NCBI GenBank assembly: GCA_023416735.1 | Contig: JAEZGX010000039.1 | Span: forward strand, 62,001-126,000 | Direction: 5' to 3' | DNA length: 64,000 nt | Origin: Verrucomicrobiota bacterium | GTDB lineage: Bacteria; Verrucomicrobiota; Verrucomicrobiia; Opitutales; Opitutaceae | In this document: piece after piece, positions 59,737 through 64,000 of the stretch | How positions within the stretch are numbered: position 1 is the stretch's first letter | How the letters are laid out: every line of letters starts with the position of its first letter | Program-made: the position numbers and the translations under genes | The notes under the pieces: model-generated | What the model saw: only the letters and a program-made list of their open reading frames with translations | Database searches by the model: none | Told to the model about the DNA's origin: nothing

Positions 59737-60161
59737 TGAAAACGATCGCCCTGGTGTTGTGTGTGATGGCCGGCTTGCTGATGTCGGGCTGCGAACATCT
59801 GGACACGACGACCTCGGGTTTTGGCGATCGGGTGATCGAAGGTGTCGTCACGACGGCGTCGGGCGGCGGGCCGTTGCCGGAAGGATCCGAAGTTTGGATA
59901 CAGGTGGTGGATCGCGGCGATGGCGTGCAGCGCGCGGAAGTGTTGGGCGAGGAGACGATCAAGAACCCCGGGCGGATGCCGGTGCCGTTTCGCATCGAGT
60001 TTCGGGCGGAAGATCCGGTGTTGCGCGGCAGCGTGGAGGTGGAGGCGCGGATTTCGATTCGAGGCCGGTTGACGTTCATGACCAAGACGGCGCATCCGGT
60101 GACGCTGGGGAACGTGGGTAGCGAGATGACGGTGATCGTGGAAGTTCCAGCGGAACGGTGA
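59733..60161 (+). CDS. YbaY/YscW-family lipoprotein
   Basis: The 142-residue protein begins MMKTIALVLCVMAGLLMSGC, a signal peptide with lipobox LMSGC, followed by a Thr/Ser linker and an all-beta domain (VIEGVVTTASGGGPLPEGSEVWIQVVD, RMPVPFRIEF, VEARISIRGRLTF) matching the YbaY/type III secretion pilotin-like fold. Its role is unknown; the fold binds partner lipoproteins. The ATG overlaps the stop of the agarase-like gene (ATGA), suggesting coupling. Confidence 0.8.
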   Translation: MMKTIALVLCVMAGLLMSGCEHLDTTTSGFGDRVIEGVVTTASGGGPLPEGSEVWIQVVDRGDGVQRAEVLGEETIKNPGRMPVPFRIEFRAEDPVLRGSVEVEARISIRGRLTFMTKTAHPVTLGNVGSEMTVIVEVPAER

Positions 60162-60187
60162 CGGCGGAGGAAGGTCGGCTTTTTGCG

Positions 60188-61168
60188 ATGAGTCTTACGA
60201 TCTGGTGCAATGCGAAGTTGAAGGACGAGGCGGATGCGCGGCTGCGGGAAACGCTGAAGGCGCGCGGACATCGACTGGTGGAGGCGAAGGTCGCAAATGC
60301 GTCGGTGCTGGCGGGCGGCGAGAGCGATCCGGGGATCGCGGAGGCGGATGTGGCGTTTGGGCAACCGGCGGTGGAGGACTGTTTTCGTTGTGAGCGGTTG
60401 AAGTGGGTCGCGCTGACGACGGCGGGTTACACGCGGTATGATCGGGAAGATTTGAAGGAGGCGCTGCGTCGGCGGGGCGGTGCGCTGACGAATGCGTCGG
60501 CAGTGTTTGCGGAACCCTGTGCGCAGCATGTGCTGGCGATGATGTTGGGGCTGGCGCGGCAGTTGCCGCAGTCGCTGGAGGTGCAGCGCGGGGAGCGGAC
60601 GTGGGATTATCACGAGCGGCGGGCGGCGTCGCGGTTGTTGAATGGGCAGACGGTTTTGCTGCTGGGATTCGGCGCGATCGGACAGCGGCTGGTGGAGCTA
60701 TTGGCACCGTTTGGAATGAAGATCGTGGCGGTGCGGCGTCAGACGAAGAGCGAGAGCGCGGTGAGGATCATTGCGATGGAGCAATTGAGCAGTGCGCTGG
60801 GGGAGGCGGATCACGTGGTGAACATCCTGCCCGATAACGACGAGACGAAGGATTTCGTGAATGCGCGGCGGCTGGCGTGTTTCAAACGCGGCGCGCGGTT
60901 TTATAATGTCGGGCGCGGGACGACCGTGGATCAGCGGGCGCTGATCGAGGCGTTGGAATCGGGGCGGTTGGACGCGGCGTATCTGGATGTGATGGAGCCG
61001 GAGCCGCTGCCGCCGGAGCATGCGTTGTGGGGCACGAAGAATTGCTTCATCACGCCGCACACGGCGGGCGGGCGGCACGATCAGGATGAGGCGCTGGTGG
61101 AGCTTTTCCTGGAGAATTTGGAGGCGTGGGAGCGAGGAGGCGCGGGGTTGAGGAATCGGGTGGTGTGA
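60188..61168 (+). CDS. D-isomer-specific 2-hydroxyacid dehydrogenase
   Basis: The 326-residue NAD-dependent dehydrogenase has a catalytic domain around TNASAVFAEPCAQHVLAMMLGLAR near residue 100, the Rossmann motif VLLLGFGAIGQRLVELLAPFG near residue 158, the conserved NVGRGTTVDQRALIEAL near residue 238, the catalytic Glu in MEPEPLP and His in FITPHTAGG near residue 288. Substrate is not predictable. A GTG at 60158 overlapping the upstream stop would add ten residues; the ATG at 60188 fits the family start better. Confidence 0.9.
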   Translation: MSLTIWCNAKLKDEADARLRETLKARGHRLVEAKVANASVLAGGESDPGIAEADVAFGQPAVEDCFRCERLKWVALTTAGYTRYDREDLKEALRRRGGALTNASAVFAEPCAQHVLAMMLGLARQLPQSLEVQRGERTWDYHERRAASRLLNGQTVLLLGFGAIGQRLVELLAPFGMKIVAVRRQTKSESAVRIIAMEQLSSALGEADHVVNILPDNDETKDFVNARRLACFKRGARFYNVGRGTTVDQRALIEALESGRLDAAYLDVMEPEPLPPEHALWGTKNCFITPHTAGGRHDQDEALVELFLENLEAWERGGAGLRNRVV

Positions 61169-61199
61169 ACGGCTGGCGGGCGCGCGCCGCTGCGAGAGG

Positions 61200-61236
61200 G
61201 AGCACGAGCACGATTACGAATCACGAGCACGAAACC
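61200..61236. repeat. Hexamer-word array (GAGCAC type), second copy
   Basis: GAGCAC words alternate with GATTAC, a 7-bp GAATCAC and GAAACC over 37 bp, in the gap between the convergent dehydrogenase and RDD genes. Same word family as 43773-43808. Confidence 0.7.
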
Positions 61237-61246
61237 GGGGCGGCGC

Positions 61247-62005
61247 TCACGCTTTGATGACGTGGGTGCCGGCGATGAGGTCGTGGAGGCAGCGGCGGTC
61301 GTCGCGGAAAATGAGGCACCAGTCGGTGAGATGAAAAGCGGGACGGAAGAGGAACGGGCCGATGATGGGCAGGAGGCTGAGGATGACGCCGGCGAAAGTG
61401 ATGAGGGCTTCGCGGAGGAACCAAGCGTAGAGGAAGCCCGGTTTGGTGCCGTCGATGCGGGCGACGCGGACTTTGGCGATGATCTTGCCGATGGACTGGC
61501 TGCGGGTGCTGAGAAGAACGACTTGAATGATGAGAAGGATGAGCCAGCCGACGAAGGTGACGAGTCCGCCGAGTCCGAGACGGGTCATGTCGTATTGTTC
61601 GGGATCGGGTTCGACGCCCTGCATGCCCGCGCTGATGATTTCGGCGAATTCCGGGCCGAGGATGAGGAGGCCTGGGAGGCAGAAGAGGATTTCGAGAGTC
61701 CAGTCGATGAAGCGGGCGAGGAGGCGCAGGCCGCGTTCGGCGAGTTCGACGGCTTCGACCGGGGCGGCGGCGGTGGCGATGGATGAAGGAAGTGGAGGAA
61801 CGTCGGCGGGCAGGGTCGGGATGACGGGAGGTGCGCCGGCGGCGGGGTTGAATTCGGGGAAATCGCCCAGGGTGAGCCAGTCGTCGGTGCCGGCGAGTTT
61901 TGCGCGAGTGTCGAAGTTGGCGCGACCGCCTGCGATCCAGGAACGAATTTGTTCAACGCTGGCTGGGCCGTATTCTTTTCCGTCGCCGCCGATGATGGTG
62001 AACAT
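61247..62005 (-). CDS. GYF-2 plus RDD-domain membrane protein
   Basis: The 252-residue protein starts with a GYF_2 domain (FTIIGGDGKEYGPASVEQIRSWIAGGRANFDT, landmarks G-x-YGP and W-I-x-G), then a Pro/Ala linker and an RDD domain with four hydrophobic helices: LLARFIDWTLEILFCLPGLL, FVGWLILLIIQVVLLSTRSQSIGKIIAKVRVAR (landmarks SIGK), FLREALITFAGVILSLLP and CLIFRDDRRCLHDLIAGTHVI. The combination is frequent in Verrucomicrobia and Planctomycetes; its role is unknown. The ATG at 62005 is chosen because the GYF fold starts there. Confidence 0.87.
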   Translation of the reverse strand: MFTIIGGDGKEYGPASVEQIRSWIAGGRANFDTRAKLAGTDDWLTLGDFPEFNPAAGAPPVIPTLPADVPPLPSSIATAAAPVEAVELAERGLRLLARFIDWTLEILFCLPGLLILGPEFAEIISAGMQGVEPDPEQYDMTRLGLGGLVTFVGWLILLIIQVVLLSTRSQSIGKIIAKVRVARIDGTKPGFLYAWFLREALITFAGVILSLLPIIGPFLFRPAFHLTDWCLIFRDDRRCLHDLIAGTHVIKA

Positions 62006-62061
62006 GAGGCGCAACGAAGCGAAGGGAGGGCGGGGCGTCAATCGAGGGGAGCTGGATGGAA

Positions 62062-62098
62062 GGCTACGCACAAATGCGTAGCCGCGACGGCTTGCCGT
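62062..62098. repeat. Two adjacent hairpins in the RDD-Sel1 divergent gap
   Basis: GGCTACGCA (62062-62070), CAAA loop, TGCGTAGCC (62075-62083) is a perfect 9-bp stem with GTAG/CTAC at its base. ACGGC, TT, GCCGT (62087-62098) follows. This is the GTAG-type hairpin class, here between divergent promoters. Confidence 0.55.
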
Positions 62099-62147
62099 GG
62101 AGCGGTGAATGCGGCAGATGAGGCGTCCGCTTCTCCCCGTCCTCTTC

Positions 62148-64000
62148 ATGAACTTTCTTCAATGCCGCCGGCTGGCGGGTGTGGTGTGTGTGTGGTTGTG
62201 CGTATTTGGACCGTTTGCCTGGGCGCAGGAGGAGGCGGAGGCGACAGCGACGATCGCGGAAATCCGGGCGAAGGCGGAGAGTGGGGACGTGCGCGCGATG
62301 GTGGAGCTGGCGCAGCGGTATGATTGGGGTGACGCTGAGACGACGCAGGATTTGGCGGAGGCGCGCGTGTGGTGGGAGAAAGCGGCGTCGCGAGGAGATG
62401 GATACGCGGCGTTCGAGCTGGCGAAGATGTTGCGGGACGGACGGGGCGTGGAGGCGAATGCGGGGGAGGCGTTCAAGTGGATGCAGCGGTCAGCGGAAAG
62501 CGGGATGCTGGCGGCGCACGTGGAGCTGGGCCTGATGCATGCGAATGCGGTCGGCACGCGGAAGAACCTGGTGGAGGCGCTGAAGTGTTATTTGAAAGCG
62601 GCGGAGCAGCACGATCTGGAAGGGCAGTATCTGGCGGGGCTGGCGTATTTGGAGGGGCGGGGAACGAAGAAGGACGTTGCGGCGGGGGCGCGGTGGCTTC
62701 TCAAGGCGGCGAATGGGGGGCACGAAGGAGCGGATGGGAAGATTTGGGAATTGAGGGATACGGATCCGGAGTTGCCGGCGAAGTTGTTGGCGGCGGCGGG
62801 GCCGGAGTTGAAGCGGTTGATCGCGCGGGCGGAAGCGGGGGAGGCGAAGGCGCAGGTGGAATTCGCGGAGGTTTTGCAGGAGGGGAGCGACGAGCTTCTC
62901 GCCGATTTCGCAGCGGCGCTGGTGTGGTGGGAGAAGGCGGCGGCAAAAGGCGAGCCGGAGGCGATGACGGAGATGGGGCGACGTTATATTACGGGCCAGG
63001 ACGTGGAGCGGGATCTCGCGAAGGCGGACGAGTGGCTGAAGAAAGCGGCGGAGCGGAAGGATGCGGCGGCGTATTTTTGGCTGGGAGCGATGCGCGACGA
63101 TTACGGTGATGAAGCCAATCCGGAGGAGGCGGTGCGGTATTATCGGCGCGGGGCGGAGTTGGGCGGGGCGTCGTCGCAGCGCCGGCTGGGGGAGGCTTTG
63201 GAGGCGGGGCGAGGCGTGGAGAAGGACGCGAAGGAAGCGTTGAAATGGTATGTGAAGGCGGCGGAACAGGGGGAGCCGATAGCGATGATGCAAGCGGCGA
63301 TGCTGGCGGCGTCGGCGGAGGCGGGCGTGCAGGATTTCGCGCTGGCGCGGAAGTGGGTGTTGGAGGCGATCAGGTTCAATCATTCGGAAGGATATTTTCT
63401 GTTGGAGAGCATTGAGCACGATGAAGAGACGGCGCGGCTGGCGAAGGACGTGCCGGGGCATGTGCCGGCGGCGTCGAAGGAAATGTATGTGGAGGCGTTG
63501 CGAGGGGATGCGTGGTCGCAGTGGCAGATCGCGATGCGGTATTCAAAAGGTGAGGAGGGGATGCCGGTGGATCAGCAGGCGTTCGAGATGTGGCGCGAGC
63601 GCGCGGCGGCGGGCGAATGGGTGGAGGCGCGGGAGAGTCTGGGGCTGGCGTTGACGGATCCGGCGGCGGCGAAGCGCAACGTGGCGGAAGGGGTGAAGCA
63701 TCTCGAGGCGGCGGCGTCGATGGGGCTGGGCGCGGCGCGCTTCAGGCTGGCCGAGTTGCTGGCGAACGGTGATGGGGTGGAAAAGAACGAGACGAGGGCG
63801 GTGCAGTTGTTCGAGCAGGAAGCGCGGAGCAGCAATCGCGACGCGATGTGGCGGTTGCGACAGATGTATGCGCAAGGCGTCGCGGGCGCGGCGGCGGACG
63901 AGAAGAAGGCGGGCGAGTGGTTGATGCGCGCGGCGCTGGCGGGGCATCCGGAGGCGAAGGCGGAGGAGGCGAAGATCGCGGCGGCGAAGGCGGCAGAAGC
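62148..64000 (+). CDS. Sel1-like repeat protein, secreted, 3' end cut by window
   Basis: At least 617 codons from the ATG at 62148 (an in-frame ATG 30 bp upstream is possible). A signal peptide (GVVCVWLCVFGPFAWA) is followed by at least a dozen SLR units of about 36 residues with the A-x-x-G-x-x-x-A and W-x-x-KAA pattern, for example AFKWMQRSAESGMLAAHVELGLM, ALKCYLKAAEQHDLEGQYLAGLAY and AVRYYRRGAELGGASSQRRLGEAL (each over 20 residues, shown by landmarks KAAE and LG). Such solenoids mediate protein contacts in the envelope. The partner is unknown. The frame is still open at base 64000. Confidence 0.88.
   Translation, partial: MNFLQCRRLAGVVCVWLCVFGPFAWAQEEAEATATIAEIRAKAESGDVRAMVELAQRYDWGDAETTQDLAEARVWWEKAASRGDGYAAFELAKMLRDGRGVEANAGEAFKWMQRSAESGMLAAHVELGLMHANAVGTRKNLVEALKCYLKAAEQHDLEGQYLAGLAYLEGRGTKKDVAAGARWLLKAANGGHEGADGKIWELRDTDPELPAKLLAAAGPELKRLIARAEAGEAKAQVEFAEVLQEGSDELLADFAAALVWWEKAAAKGEPEAMTEMGRRYITGQDVERDLAKADEWLKKAAERKDAAAYFWLGAMRDDYGDEANPEEAVRYYRRGAELGGASSQRRLGEALEAGRGVEKDAKEALKWYVKAAEQGEPIAMMQAAMLAASAEAGVQDFALARKWVLEAIRFNHSEGYFLLESIEHDEETARLAKDVPGHVPAASKEMYVEALRGDAWSQWQIAMRYSKGEEGMPVDQQAFEMWRERAAAGEWVEARESLGLALTDPAAAKRNVAEGVKHLEAAASMGLGAARFRLAELLANGDGVEKNETRAVQLFEQEARSSNRDAMWRLRQMYAQGVAGAAADEKKAGEWLMRAALAGHPEAKAEEAKIAAAKAAE

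Noticed and set aside
62490..63461. 323-codon minus-strand frame opposite the Sel1-repeat gene
   Set aside because: Arg/Leu/Pro-rich antisense of a regular SLR array; the sense strand has a signal peptide and repeat pattern.
1..64000. tRNA, rRNA, insertion sequence, integrase or prophage genes
   Set aside because: No tRNA cloverleaf with a T-loop GTTCGA context, no rRNA-like stretch, and no transposase or integrase motif was recognised in any frame.

Overview
The window is a GC-rich bacterial chromosome segment. It most likely comes from a verrucomicrobium of the Opitutaceae (Opitutus-like) type. This rests on gene content: a PVC-type heme-binding dehydrogenase, ThuA proteins, a two-domain ThyX-like protein, a DUF2339 protein, GYF-RDD and Sel1 proteins. 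It also rests on intergenic spaces packed with short tandem-word repeats. The assignment is inference; no rRNA or tRNA gene is present to confirm it.

Layout. 107-13835 (+): nuoCDEFGHIJKLMN, a nearly complete NADH:quinone oxidoreductase (complex I) operon; nuoA and nuoB should lie just before the window. 14077-25798 (-): a large membrane-associated ThuA/beta-propeller/HEAT/cytochrome c protein, then a LuxR-type regulator, a giant MBG-repeat TpsA exoprotein and its TpsB outer-membrane transporter. 25979-29071: a tandem ThyX-like flavoprotein, a secreted basic protein of unknown role, an EEP-family hydrolase and a small coiled-coil protein. 29149-33749: a short ComEC, RarA and a glycosyltransferase. 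33920-37100 (+): riboflavin and housekeeping genes (RibB with a degenerate RibA-like domain, RibH, NusB, FtsY). 37123-41389 (-): a metal-uptake block (His-rich TonB receptor, small His-rich membrane protein, ModB, ModA, no ModC). 41514-46242: DUF481 protein, WD40 protein, Fpg/Nei glycosylase, GtrA protein, secreted ThuA protein. 46503-48543 (+): nrfHA, respiratory ammonifying nitrite reductase. 48626-55277: SpoU rRNA methyltransferase, Gfo/Idh/MocA dehydrogenase behind twin operators, and two sensor kinases. 55454-64000: DUF2339 membrane protein, agarase-like protein, YbaY lipoprotein, 2-hydroxyacid dehydrogenase, GYF-RDD protein and a Sel1-repeat protein cut by the window end.

How genes work together. 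Complex I feeds the quinone pool and NrfHA can drain it with nitrite as acceptor, so the organism probably respires both with oxygen and anaerobically. The LuxR-TpsA-TpsB cluster looks like a self-contained regulated two-partner secretion system.

The most unusual structure is not a gene. Many intergenic gaps hold one of several short-word arrays. Some are about 35 nt built from 6- or 7-bp words. Others are paired inverted arms, each made of three 9- or 10-bp words. A further set are compact GC hairpins, often next to a GTAG. Word sequence differs from site to site while the architecture is kept. Three heptamer arrays sit inside open reading frames, and three arrays overlap or supply the stop codon of a nuo gene. 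They resemble the short tandemly repeated repetitive (STRR) sequences of filamentous cyanobacteria. No transposase, CRISPR, prophage or tRNA was seen.
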